DNA of 12,184 nt from Helicobacteraceae bacterium (GTDB taxonomy: Bacteria > Campylobacterota > Campylobacteria > Campylobacterales > Sulfurimonadaceae), in the NCBI GenBank assembly GCA_027084065.1, contig JALWLR010000223.1, positions 1 to 12,184 of the forward strand. Direction: 5' to 3'. Below are positions 1 through 6,914 of this stretch, piece after piece; within the stretch, counting starts at the first letter, position 1; every line of letters starts with the position of its first letter. A model generated the notes under the pieces. The model worked only from the letters and a program-made list of their open reading frames with translations, made no database searches and was not told where the DNA came from. Both the position numbers and the translations under genes were made by a program.

Positions 1-1
1 T

Positions 2-205
2 GATGAAATTATTCCTTTTAAAGAAACGAATTCGACCTATAACGCTATGAAAGAAAAAGGAGTAGATGTTGTCATGACGGCAATACCGGATGCCTATATA
101 CCGGCTGCAACGCCTTCTAATCCTTTCATTCATAGTCGATGCGGCGAAACGGCGTACAATCTTGCACTGAAGTGGTTTGACGATATAAGACGAGGAAAGG
201 AGTGA
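2..205 (+). CDS. C-terminal end of a lipase-like alpha/beta hydrolase (5' end outside window)
   Basis: The frame is open from the left edge to a TGA at 203-205 and gives the last 67 residues. The pattern fits the end of an alpha/beta hydrolase of the secretory lipase/esterase type. A 'DEIIPF' segment sits where these enzymes carry the acid of the catalytic triad. It is followed by 'T..TYNAMKEKGVDV', the usual helix and strand, and then by 'FIHSRCGETA', whose His is the likely catalytic base, and a closing 'ALKWFDDIR' helix. The nucleophile Ser would lie upstream, outside the window. The next gene starts 4 nt after this stop and encodes a FadL-type porin. A joint role in releasing and taking up fatty acids or other hydrophobic compounds is therefore plausible, but this is inference. 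Family level is fairly safe; substrate is unknown. Confidence 0.6.
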   Translation, partial: DEIIPFKETNSTYNAMKEKGVDVVMTAIPDAYIPAATPSNPFIHSRCGETAYNLALKWFDDIRRGKE

Positions 206-209
206 TATT

Positions 210-1427
210 ATGAAGAAGATAGTCTATGCAAGTGTGTCGTGTGTAGTGGCTGCAACGGCACTTTTTGGCGGGGGGTACAGAATCCCGGAGGTTTCGACAA
301 ATGCTGTTGCTTTGTGCGCTGCAAATACTGCACATGTTCACGGCGCAGATACTGCTTATTATAACCCGGCAAATATGGTTTTTATGGATGAAAAAAGAAG
401 TACGGTCGAAGCGGATATGCTCTTTATTCATCTTGATAGTGTCGAGTACGAGGGACGTAACGGCGGAAGACATGATGGAGTCGATATAGAGTCGCAGGAG
501 GAGTCGTTTGCTTTGCCGGAGTTGCACTATGTCTCTCCCAAACTGGGCAAGAACGCTCGTGTTGGATTGAGTATAGTCATCCCCGGAGGACTCTCCAAAC
601 GATGGAGTGATTCTCCTGCAAAAGAGTATGCCAAAGAGTTTACGCTTGAAATTGTCGAAATCAATCCCTCTATGGCAGTGCAGCTAACACCGACATTTGC
701 TGTGGGTGCAGGTATACGTTTGGTTTACTCCAAGGGCATTGTAAAAAGTGAAGGGGCGGCTTCGCGAGATATGAACGGCGATAACATGCAAGTAGGCTAC
801 AACCTTGCTCTTAGTTACAAGCCGACCAAGCAACTGGAGGCGGCAGTTACCTACCGCTCCAATGTGATGATGGATGAAGCGGGAAGCGCCAAGCTCTATG
901 TTGGAAATGCACTCGTTTACAACGGAGGTGCAGATGTCTCTATACCGCTTCCTGCCATTTTCAAAGCGGCAGTTGCATACACCTTTGCCGAAACGACAAC
1001 GATCGAGTTTGTTTTTGACCGTACATTCTGGTCCAAATACAAAGCGCTAGATTTTAATTATGTTGGGAGTATTCCGGGAATTCTCAAGCCCTATTTTGAT
1101 GATCCAATTCCAAAAAAATGGAAAAACAGCAATGCATACCGCATAGGAGTAACACACCTGTTAGATGAAAAAACGACACTGATGGCGGGAGCGGTATACG
1201 ACAATACACCGGTTCCGGGTTCAAGTGTCGGATTTGAGTTGCCAGATACGGATTCTTTTGCTTTTTCACTGGGAGGACGCTATAAAATAGATGAAAATTT
1301 TGATGTCGCTTTGGCAGCTCTTTACTCTATGCATGAGTCCAGAGATGTCAACAACCGTGCACTTGACGGCGAGCTCTCAGATGGAAATGTCTTCATTCTT
1401 TCTGCCGGAATCGAGTACAGATTTTAA
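210..1427 (+). CDS. OmpP1/FadL family outer-membrane transport protein
   Basis: A 405-residue outer-membrane beta-barrel of the FadL family, which in other bacteria moves long-chain fatty acids and other hydrophobic molecules across the outer membrane. Residues 1-20 are a signal peptide (MKK start, hydrophobic core, cleavage probably near Gly20-Gly21). The mature N-terminus 'GYRIPEVSTNAVALCAANTA' followed by 'TAYYNPANM' (about 48-56) is the family's N-terminal hatch region with its NPA/NPAGM motif. The rest alternates short strands and polar loops, and the chain ends in 'GIEYRF' with a C-terminal Phe, the usual barrel-assembly signal. The ATG at 210 follows AAAGGAG at 196-202, which overlaps the stop of the upstream hydrolase, so the two genes are probably cotranscribed. 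The promoter is outside the window. The specific substrate cannot be read from sequence. Confidence 0.9.
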   Translation: MKKIVYASVSCVVAATALFGGGYRIPEVSTNAVALCAANTAHVHGADTAYYNPANMVFMDEKRSTVEADMLFIHLDSVEYEGRNGGRHDGVDIESQEESFALPELHYVSPKLGKNARVGLSIVIPGGLSKRWSDSPAKEYAKEFTLEIVEINPSMAVQLTPTFAVGAGIRLVYSKGIVKSEGAASRDMNGDNMQVGYNLALSYKPTKQLEAAVTYRSNVMMDEAGSAKLYVGNALVYNGGADVSIPLPAIFKAAVAYTFAETTTIEFVFDRTFWSKYKALDFNYVGSIPGILKPYFDDPIPKKWKNSNAYRIGVTHLLDEKTTLMAGAVYDNTPVPGSSVGFELPDTDSFAFSLGGRYKIDENFDVALAALYSMHESRDVNNRALDGELSDGNVFILSAGIEYRF

Positions 1428-1456
1428 ACAAAAAAAGGCGCATTTTTTGCGCCTTC
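1428..1456 (-). terminator. Intrinsic terminator between convergent genes, oriented for the minus strand
   Basis: An 8-bp perfect stem (AAGGCGCA at 1435-1442 with TGCGCCTT at 1448-1455) encloses a 5-nt loop. Read on the minus strand it is followed directly by a run of T (the A run at 1429-1434 on the plus strand has one C in it), so it is a textbook terminator for the DUF1254 gene, whose stop codon touches the stem at 1455. On the plus strand no U run follows (CAATAAAG), so FadL transcripts would be ended less efficiently, although the poly-A/hairpin arrangement may work partly in both directions. Confidence 0.8.
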
Positions 1457-2894
1457 AATAAAGTTCAATGCTTTCATCCTCTTTCTCTTCTATTTGCTGA
1501 CTCTTTTTTAAAGGCTGTATGAAAAACGTTTGTTTGGTCTCTTGCTTGGATTTATCGTAAAAACGTATAATCGCAAACCATCGCTTCAGAGGTACGCTTA
1601 GAAGTGTATTTTGCTTAGAAAATGTAGGTAGTAGCTGGGGAGCGATGCAGAGGTCGATACTTCCATCTTCGTTTTTTACAAGAGAGGGATCATCGCTTTG
1701 ACGATAAGGAAACGGTTCAAGACTGTTTTGCATCATCGATTTCGTTTGGGTATCGTAAAGAGTGACACTCCATTTTCCCAGGTTTGGAGCTATATGGAGT
1801 GTATATTTGTTGGCTCCGTTAAAGGTGGTGTTGCCATCAGAACTTTGCAGTATAAAAGCCGACACATTGTTTTCTTGCAGAGCTTTTAGTTTGGAAAGGT
1901 GCGGGGTGTTTTTGGCAATAACTCCAGCACTCACTGCCGCTTCTTGCATGGCTTGTCGCATGGTAGCTTTTGGTTGAAAAGGTTCTCCTTTTTGTATGCC
2001 TAAAGCGCGGAGTTTTTTAGATTGTGTGTCGGATGCGACATCGCGTTGGGTTATGGTATGGAGAAGCTTGAAAAAACGTGCACTTTGCGGCACAATGGCA
2101 ATACTTGTCTGGTTGGAAGTATCGATAAATTCAAGAGCTATCGAGAGATTGCCATCACGTTTTGCATGTAAAGTTTTGGGAATTTTTGAGAGATTTGTAT
2201 CTCGTGAAAACTGCATGAAAAGGTAACTGTAGTGTGTCGCTACTGAGAGTTTTTGTATCGGTTCTTGCTCTATTTTTGTGACATTTGTTTCTGCCGTATT
2301 GTTGTCTTCAAAGAGCGAAAAAAGCTCTTCTGTCGTGATATTTTCCTCTTGGAGTATGGTTGTGTCGTTGTTTTCGTTTTGCATGCAGGAGAGATTGGCA
2401 TCATTTGAGATGATGCAGTAGTTTGTATCGGCTCTAAGAATGCCAACCTCTTCTCCCCAGCTATCAAGCAAAACGGCATGGTTCAAAGAGTCGGGCATAT
2501 GCAGACTTAGAGGATGCTCGTTCGTTTTTAAAAGCATAACGGCATAGACACGCTGTGGATCAAGCTTTGGCCAAAGTGTTTTTGCATGTAAAGGGGAGTA
2601 TGTCCACACAACCTCTTTGTTTGGCTGTAACGACAAAGATCGGCGAACCTCTTCAAGCCACACCGCTTCATAATTTTCAAAATAGCTTTGAGAGAGCTGC
2701 AAATAGCGGAGTTCGTTTTGAATTTTCTCTTTTGTTTTGGGTGCAGGTACGCCGTCATCGAATGTAAGGGTACCAAAGTGAGTCTCTAAAGTAGGTTTTG
2801 TAAAAACGTCCAAAGGAAGCGGGAGGGTGTACCCTTGCGGGATCGATTTTGCCGACAAAGCGGAGGCGAGGAGAAAAAGAGCCCATCGTTTCAT
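1455..2894 (-). CDS. Exported DUF1254/DUF1214 domain protein, divergent
   Basis: A 479-residue protein starting at the ATG at 2894-2892, which gives a clean signal peptide ('MKRWALFLLASALSAKS', cleavage near residue 15). The minus-strand frame stays open further upstream into folE, but that extension is low-complexity shadow sequence. Residues about 35-165 fit DUF1254 ('ETHFGTLTFDDGVPAP' at 37-52, a long helix, then 'YAVMLLKTNEHPLSLHMPD'). 'KKLRALGIQKGEPFQP' at 293-308 is the usual linker. Residues about 345-465 fit DUF1214 ('GKWSVTLYDTQTKSMMQN', 'NEDGSIDLCIAPQ', 'LKRWFAIIRFYD'). Between the domains lies an Asn/Thr/Glu-rich stretch (about 164-210) that looks like an insertion. The N-D-T type motif typical of DUF1254 is not recognisable. 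The family has no firmly known function. A hairpin terminator follows. Confidence 0.8.
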   Translation of the reverse strand: MKRWALFLLASALSAKSIPQGYTLPLPLDVFTKPTLETHFGTLTFDDGVPAPKTKEKIQNELRYLQLSQSYFENYEAVWLEEVRRSLSLQPNKEVVWTYSPLHAKTLWPKLDPQRVYAVMLLKTNEHPLSLHMPDSLNHAVLLDSWGEEVGILRADTNYCIISNDANLSCMQNENNDTTILQEENITTEELFSLFEDNNTAETNVTKIEQEPIQKLSVATHYSYLFMQFSRDTNLSKIPKTLHAKRDGNLSIALEFIDTSNQTSIAIVPQSARFFKLLHTITQRDVASDTQSKKLRALGIQKGEPFQPKATMRQAMQEAAVSAGVIAKNTPHLSKLKALQENNVSAFILQSSDGNTTFNGANKYTLHIAPNLGKWSVTLYDTQTKSMMQNSLEPFPYRQSDDPSLVKNEDGSIDLCIAPQLLPTFSKQNTLLSVPLKRWFAIIRFYDKSKQETKQTFFIQPLKKSQQIEEKEDESIELY

Positions 2895-2914
2895 TAGCTG
2901 CCTTTTTTTAAAGG

Positions 2915-2920
2915 TATAAT
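2915..2920 (+). promoter_or_regulatory. -10 element TATAAT of the folE(-fliI) promoter
   Basis: A consensus TATAAT lies 62 nt upstream of the preferred folE ATG. No -35 box is recognisable; the upstream DNA is T-rich (2902-2909), as is common for sigma-70 promoters in Campylobacterota. The same bases read TATTAT/TATACC on the other strand and may also serve the DUF1254 gene. Confidence 0.6.
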
Positions 2921-2921
2921 A
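2916..2921 (-). promoter_or_regulatory. Possible -10 element TATTAT for the DUF1254 gene
   Basis: On the minus strand 2921-2916 reads TATTAT, 21 nt upstream of the DUF1254 start codon. This would give a very short leader holding the AAAAAAAGGCAG ribosome-binding region. It overlaps the plus-strand TATAAT almost exactly, so the two divergent genes may share one -10 site. The assignment is tentative. Confidence 0.35.
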
Positions 2922-2982
2922 CTCCAATATATTAAATTTAAAGCAACGACACTGTATGCTTATGAGAAAAAACGGAAAAGTG

Positions 2983-3561
2983 ATGAAGAGCGAAACAGAG
3001 TTTGAAGAAGCGGTACGCACGATGATGCGATACGTAGGAGAAGATCCGCAAAGAGAGGGACTTCTAAGTACACCAAAAAGAGTCAGAAAAGCGTATGAGT
3101 TCATTTTCGGCGGTTATAAGCAAGACGCGAAAGCAATTTTGGAATCCGCACTTTTTACAAGCAGTAACGATGAGATGGTTCTTATAAAAGACATCGAATT
3201 CTATTCTACATGTGAGCACCATCTGCTGCCGATTATCGGTCGCGCCCATGTTGCCTACATCCCTAACGGCAAAGTGGTCGGTCTTTCGAAAATTCCGCGA
3301 GTCGTCGATGTTTTTGCTAGGCGCATGCAGATTCAAGAACAACTCACGGAGCAGATTGCCGATGCTATCATGGAGACGATAAATCCAAAAGGGGTGGGTG
3401 TCGTCTTGCAGGCTCGTCACATGTGTATGGAGATGAGAGGTGTCGAAAAAATCAACTCTACAACGACATCTTCGGCACTTCGGGGACTTTTTAAAAAAGA
3501 TGAAAAAACAAGAGCGGAGTTTTTCGCTTTGATAAACTCTCCTGCAGGAGGGCGCTATTAG
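2983..3561 (+). CDS. folE: GTP cyclohydrolase I
   Basis: FolE converts GTP to 7,8-dihydroneopterin triphosphate, the first step of tetrahydrofolate synthesis and also the entry to queuosine-type pathways. From the ATG at 2983 the protein has 192 residues, close to the family norm. The zinc ligands are visible: Cys77 and His80 in 'STCEHHLLP' and Cys148 in 'ARHMCMEMRG'. Other signature segments are 'DPQREGLLSTPKRV', 'GLSKIPRVVDVFARR' and 'QIQEQLTEQIA'. In-frame ATGs also exist at 2956 and 2962 but have no Shine-Dalgarno. The one at 2983 has GGAAAAG 6 nt upstream and puts the start where the family's conserved N-terminal helix begins. The stop codon TAG (3559-3561) overlaps the proposed fliI start by one base, so folE and fliI are likely translationally coupled. 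I recall the same folE-fliI order in Campylobacter jejuni. Confidence 0.93.
   Translation: MKSETEFEEAVRTMMRYVGEDPQREGLLSTPKRVRKAYEFIFGGYKQDAKAILESALFTSSNDEMVLIKDIEFYSTCEHHLLPIIGRAHVAYIPNGKVVGLSKIPRVVDVFARRMQIQEQLTEQIADAIMETINPKGVGVVLQARHMCMEMRGVEKINSTTTSSALRGLFKKDEKTRAEFFALINSPAGGRY
3546..3551 (+). promoter_or_regulatory. Perfect Shine-Dalgarno (AGGAGG) inside the folE 3' end, deciding the fliI start
   Basis: AGGAGG lies within the last codons of folE and is separated by 5 nt from an in-frame ATT at 3557. There is no ATG, GTG or TTG in the fliI frame between the upstream stop at 3533-3535 and the TTG at 3659, so this site is the best explanation for how the conserved FliI N-terminus is translated. 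Confidence 0.7.
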
Positions 3562-4885
3562 TCTTTCATCCATTTCTGAAAAACTCTCAAAAGGGAAACT
3601 CTCAGTCGCATTTGGAGAGATTAGAAAAATAAACGCCACAGTTATCATTGCATCGGGTTTGAAAGTCGGCATTGGCGATATGGTTCGCATTGTTTCCAAA
3701 GAGGGCGGAGAAAGCGTCGGTATGGTAACGGAACTTGACGGCAGAGACTTTTTCATAACTCCTTTTAGTTTTGTCGAGGGGCTAAAAACGGGCGATAAAG
3801 TCTATTTGGATCAGAGTGGTTTGAACATTCCAGTCGGTGAAGAACTGCTTGGACGAGTAGTTGATCCTTTTATGCGACCTGTTGATGGCAAAGGAGAGAT
3901 TGCCGCAAGCCATATGGAGCCTATTATAAAGCCGCCTATCAAGGCGATGAAGCGCGGTATGATCGATGAGGTTTTCAGTGTCGGTGTTAAAAGTATCGAT
4001 GGATTGCTTACATGCGGAAAAGGGCAGAAGCTGGGTATCTTTGCCGGAAGCGGTGTTGGGAAATCGACGCTGATGGGGATGATAGTACGTGGAAGCGAAG
4101 CGAGTGTGAAAGTTGTCGCACTCATTGGAGAACGTGGGAGAGAAGTACCGGAGTTTATCGAAAAAAATCTCGGCGGCGATTTGCATGACACGGTTATCGT
4201 TGTAGCGACAAGTGATGACAGCCCTCTGATGCGAAAGTATGGTGCATTTAGTGCGATGAGCGTAGCGGAGTATTTTAAAAATCAAGGCAGAGATGTACTT
4301 TTTATAATGGATTCGGTAACACGGTTTGCTATGGCACAGCGTGAAATAGGTTTGGCTTTAGGGGAGCCGCCGACGTCGAAAGGGTATCCTCCTAGTTCGT
4401 TGACACTGCTGCCGCAGTTAATGGAGCGTGCAGGTAAAGAGGAGGGCAAAGGCAGTATTACCGCATTTTTTACCGTACTAATCGAAGGAGACGATATGAG
4501 TGATCCCATCGCGGATCAGTCCCGCTCTATACTTGATGGACATATTGTTCTCTCACGTGAACTGACTGACTTTGGCATCTATCCGCCCGTACATATTCTT
4601 AACTCCGCTTCACGGGTCATGAACGACATCGTCTCCAAAGAGCATGCCCTAGCGGCACGAAAATTTCGCAGACTCTACACACTTTTAAAAGAGAATGAGA
4701 TGCTTATTCGCATAGGTGCATATACGAAAGGAAGTGACAAAGAGCTAGATGAAGCCATAGAAAAAAAAGGAGAGATGGAGGCGTTTTTAGTTCAAGAGGC
4801 ATCCCAAAAAGTTCCCTTTGAGCAAACTGTCGAAATGCTCGTTTCCCTTATGGGTATCGAAGAGTCAAAAGAGCCTTTGGGTTGA
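3557..4885 (+). CDS. fliI: Flagellar export ATPase FliI, probable ATT start
   Basis: FliI is the hexameric ATPase at the cytoplasmic face of the flagellar type III export gate; it works with FliH and FliJ. From ATT 3557 the protein has 442 residues, a normal FliI length. A start at the first conventional codon, TTG 3659, would give only 408 and would remove the first strands of the N-terminal beta-barrel ('SVAFGEIRKI', 'ATVIIASGLKVGIGD'). The catalytic core is complete: Walker A 'AGSGVGKST' at about 163-171, 'GERGREVPEF' with the catalytic Glu at about 191-200, Walker B 'VLFIMDSVT' at about 247-255, and the family signature 'DPIADQSRSILDGHIVLSR' at about 316-334. The frame overlaps the folE stop and has an ideal AGGAGG upstream. 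Function is certain; the start codon is inferred from homology and the ribosome-binding site. Confidence 0.93.
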   Translation: MSLSSISEKLSKGKLSVAFGEIRKINATVIIASGLKVGIGDMVRIVSKEGGESVGMVTELDGRDFFITPFSFVEGLKTGDKVYLDQSGLNIPVGEELLGRVVDPFMRPVDGKGEIAASHMEPIIKPPIKAMKRGMIDEVFSVGVKSIDGLLTCGKGQKLGIFAGSGVGKSTLMGMIVRGSEASVKVVALIGERGREVPEFIEKNLGGDLHDTVIVVATSDDSPLMRKYGAFSAMSVAEYFKNQGRDVLFIMDSVTRFAMAQREIGLALGEPPTSKGYPPSSLTLLPQLMERAGKEEGKGSITAFFTVLIEGDDMSDPIADQSRSILDGHIVLSRELTDFGIYPPVHILNSASRVMNDIVSKEHALAARKFRRLYTLLKENEMLIRIGAYTKGSDKELDEAIEKKGEMEAFLVQEASQKVPFEQTVEMLVSLMGIEESKEPLG

Positions 4886-4900
4886 GGCTTCAAGGGTCGT

Positions 4901-4920
4901 TATAATTTTTTCGCTATAAT
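4901..4920 (+). promoter_or_regulatory. Tandem TATAAT -10 elements upstream of the aminotransferase operon
   Basis: Two perfect TATAAT hexamers lie at 4901-4906 and 4915-4920, 14 nt apart, separated by TTTTTTCGC. They sit in the 67-nt gap after fliI and just before the seven-gene run. The second would start transcription near 4927, giving a leader of about 26 nt to the ATG at 4953. No clear -35 box is seen for either. Confidence 0.55.
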
Positions 4921-4952
4921 GGCATCAAAAAGTTACAATAGGAATGCCAAAG

Positions 4953-6065
4953 ATGCTACTTTTTACTCCTGGGCCGACACCCGTACCGGCAAACGTCAGA
5001 AACGCGATGGCCGGCGAGACTATTCATCACAGAACACCGGAATTCGAAGCTATTTTTGCAGAGGCGAGAGAAAAGCTGTTTGCGTTGATGCAAACCGATG
5101 AGGTCGTTATGCTTGCAAGCACGGGAACGGGTGCGATGGAAGCTGCCGTTACGAATCTATGTGCAAAAAAACTTTTAAATGTCAATGCCGGAAAGTTCGG
5201 AGAGCGTTTTGGAAAGATAGCTAAAGCGCATGGGCTTGGAAACATTGAGTTGAAATATGAGTGGGATACCCCTGCAAAAGTGGAAGATGTTATGGAGGCT
5301 TTGGAGAAAGAGTCCGACATCGATGCTGTTGCTATTCAAATTAGTGAAAGTGCAGGAGGCTTGCGACACCCGGTAGAGGAGATCGCCAAAGCGATAAAAA
5401 GCAAATACCCGGATGTGATGGTCATTGCAGATGGTATTACGGCCGTAGGCGTGGAAAAAATCGATGTTACCCATATCGATGCGCTTATAGCAGGGAGCCA
5501 AAAAGCGTTGATGCTACCTCCTGGACTTGCGATTGTCGGTTTGAGCCAAGCGGCTATTCAAAAGATAGGCGAGGGCAAAGGCTACTATTTTAATCTAGCC
5601 AGTGAAATAAAAAAACAGCGCCAAAATACAACGGCTTATACAGCGGCAACGACACTCATCATAGGTTTGCGAGAAATCTTAGTAACGATAGAGCAAAATG
5701 GTGGATTGGAAAAACTGTATACAGATACGCAAAAAAGAGCACAAGGCGTTCGTGCAGCGATCCAGGCTTTAGGGTTGCATATCTATCCGAAATCTCCAGC
5801 AAACTCTATGACGACAATCGATGACGTACATGCAAAAGAGATTCGCGATATATTGAAAAAAGAGTTTGGTGTCAATGTTGCAGGTGGACAGGATCACCTC
5901 AAGGGAAAAATCTTCCGTATAAACCAAATGGGGCTTATCGAGCCGTATGAGGCTGCATGGGTCGTCAATGCCGTTGAGCTTGCATTGGATAAACTCGGTA
6001 GACGCTCCTATGAGGGTACCGCAAACAAAATTTTCAACGAGACTCTTTATAAAGTGAAACAATGA
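4953..6065 (+). CDS. Class V (serine-pyruvate/alanine-glyoxylate type) PLP aminotransferase
   Basis: A 370-residue PLP enzyme of aminotransferase class V, the group with serine-glyoxylate, alanine-glyoxylate and serine-pyruvate transaminases and some archaeal aspartate transaminases. The N-terminal 'LLFTPGPTPVP' is the family hallmark. 'STGTGAMEAA' (about 56-65) is the phosphate-binding turn. 'ADGITAVG' has the Asp (about 160) that pairs with the pyridine nitrogen, and 'GSQKALMLPPG' has the PLP Lys (about 184). The start is a choice between ATG 4944 and ATG 4953. AGGA at 4940-4943 directly abuts the first, but is 9 nt from the second, and the second gives the usual 'MLLFTPGP' start. The stop overlaps the hisZ start (ATGA). 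Amino donor and acceptor cannot be told from sequence; a role in serine/glycine or purine-linked metabolism is possible but unproven. Confidence 0.85.
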   Translation: MLLFTPGPTPVPANVRNAMAGETIHHRTPEFEAIFAEAREKLFALMQTDEVVMLASTGTGAMEAAVTNLCAKKLLNVNAGKFGERFGKIAKAHGLGNIELKYEWDTPAKVEDVMEALEKESDIDAVAIQISESAGGLRHPVEEIAKAIKSKYPDVMVIADGITAVGVEKIDVTHIDALIAGSQKALMLPPGLAIVGLSQAAIQKIGEGKGYYFNLASEIKKQRQNTTAYTAATTLIIGLREILVTIEQNGGLEKLYTDTQKRAQGVRAAIQALGLHIYPKSPANSMTTIDDVHAKEIRDILKKEFGVNVAGGQDHLKGKIFRINQMGLIEPYEAAWVVNAVELALDKLGRRSYEGTANKIFNETLYKVKQ

Positions 6066-6913
6066 TACTAGAACATGAAATTCCGCAAGGAAGCAAACTC
6101 TATTTTGGAGACTCCGCACGTCTTAAACGCCGTATTGAAAATATTGCGAGTGATGTTTTGTATGAAAATGGATTTGAGGAGATAGTAACGCCTCTTTTTT
6201 CTTATCATCAACACCACTCCATAGCTGATGAGAAGGAGCTCATTCGTGTCAATGACGAAAAAAACCACAATATTTCACTTCGAGCTGATTCGACGATAGA
6301 TGTCGTACGACTTATACAAAAACGGCTTGGTCGTAATACGACGCAAAGAAAATGGTTTTACATTCAGCCTGTTTTTACCTACGCGACGAACGAGCAGCAT
6401 CAAGTTGGAGCAGAGAGCATAGAGGATGAAGATTTGACATCTATGATCAACCTTGCAACGCAGATACTCCAAAAGCTACAAACAAAGCCATTGCTGCAAA
6501 TCTCCAACATTAAAATACCGCAGATTCTGAGTGAAATGTTTGTAGAGTTGGAGCTTGATGATTTTAGACATCTTAACATCGACAAGATGCTTTCGCTCAA
6601 TGTCGACTGGCTGACACGCTTAGTCTATTTGCAACATGCAGATCAACTCGATGAAGTTATCGAGCTGGCACCGCAGCCTATAAAAGAGGAGCTACTTCGC
6701 TTAAAAGAGCTTGCTGAAGGTATTTCGTACGATGCTCTTGTCATTGCACCGATGTATTATGCGAAAATGCTGTATTATCATAAACTCTTTTTCAGAGTGA
6801 TTGAAGGAAACGAAGTCTATGCGCGCGGCGGAGAGTATAAGGTGGATGAGCAGACATCGGTAGGATTTGCGATTTATACCGACGAACTAATAGAAAAAAT
6901 AGGAAAGAAGTAA
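6062..6913 (+). CDS. hisZ: ATP phosphoribosyltransferase regulatory subunit HisZ
   Basis: HisZ is a catalytically inactive paralogue of histidyl-tRNA synthetase. It combines with a short-form HisG to make the first enzyme of histidine synthesis and carries its histidine feedback control. Visible class II synthetase features are a motif-1-like 'GFEEIVTPLF' (37-46), 'SLRADSTIDVVRLI' (72-85), a motif-2-like 'FYIQPVFTY' with 'QHQVGAESI' (99-120), and 'GGEYKVDEQTSVGFAIYTDEL' (about 256-276) in place of motif 3. At 283 residues it has no anticodon-binding domain and is shorter than many HisZ proteins, so it is neither HisRS nor a truncated gene. It shares ATGA with the upstream aminotransferase, and purA begins one base after its stop. 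The hisZ-purA linkage is also known in Pseudomonas. It implies a short HisG elsewhere in this genome. Confidence 0.85.
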   Translation: MILEHEIPQGSKLYFGDSARLKRRIENIASDVLYENGFEEIVTPLFSYHQHHSIADEKELIRVNDEKNHNISLRADSTIDVVRLIQKRLGRNTTQRKWFYIQPVFTYATNEQHQVGAESIEDEDLTSMINLATQILQKLQTKPLLQISNIKIPQILSEMFVELELDDFRHLNIDKMLSLNVDWLTRLVYLQHADQLDEVIELAPQPIKEELLRLKELAEGISYDALVIAPMYYAKMLYYHKLFFRVIEGNEVYARGGEYKVDEQTSVGFAIYTDELIEKIGKK

Positions 6914-6914
6914 G

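Noticed and set aside
2895..3104. N-terminal extension of the DUF1254 protein by 70 residues into folE
   Set aside because: It runs antisense to the conserved folE start, has no family-like sequence, and would bury the clear signal peptide that begins at 2894.
3659..3661. TTG as the fliI start
   Set aside because: It has no good Shine-Dalgarno and removes conserved barrel sequence; the upstream AGGAGG-ATT pair explains the data better.
3064..3756. 230-residue minus-strand frame opposite folE/fliI
   Set aside because: It lies antisense to two strongly conserved genes, is low-complexity in composition, and has no ribosome-binding site or recognisable domain.
3782..4509. Minus-strand frames of 167, 126 and 75 residues opposite fliI
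   Set aside because: They are mirror frames of the conserved ATPase gene, with no independent coding evidence.
4919..5101. 60-residue plus-strand frame at the aminotransferase start
   Set aside because: It overlaps the conserved aminotransferase in another frame, and its ATG sits inside a -10 box.
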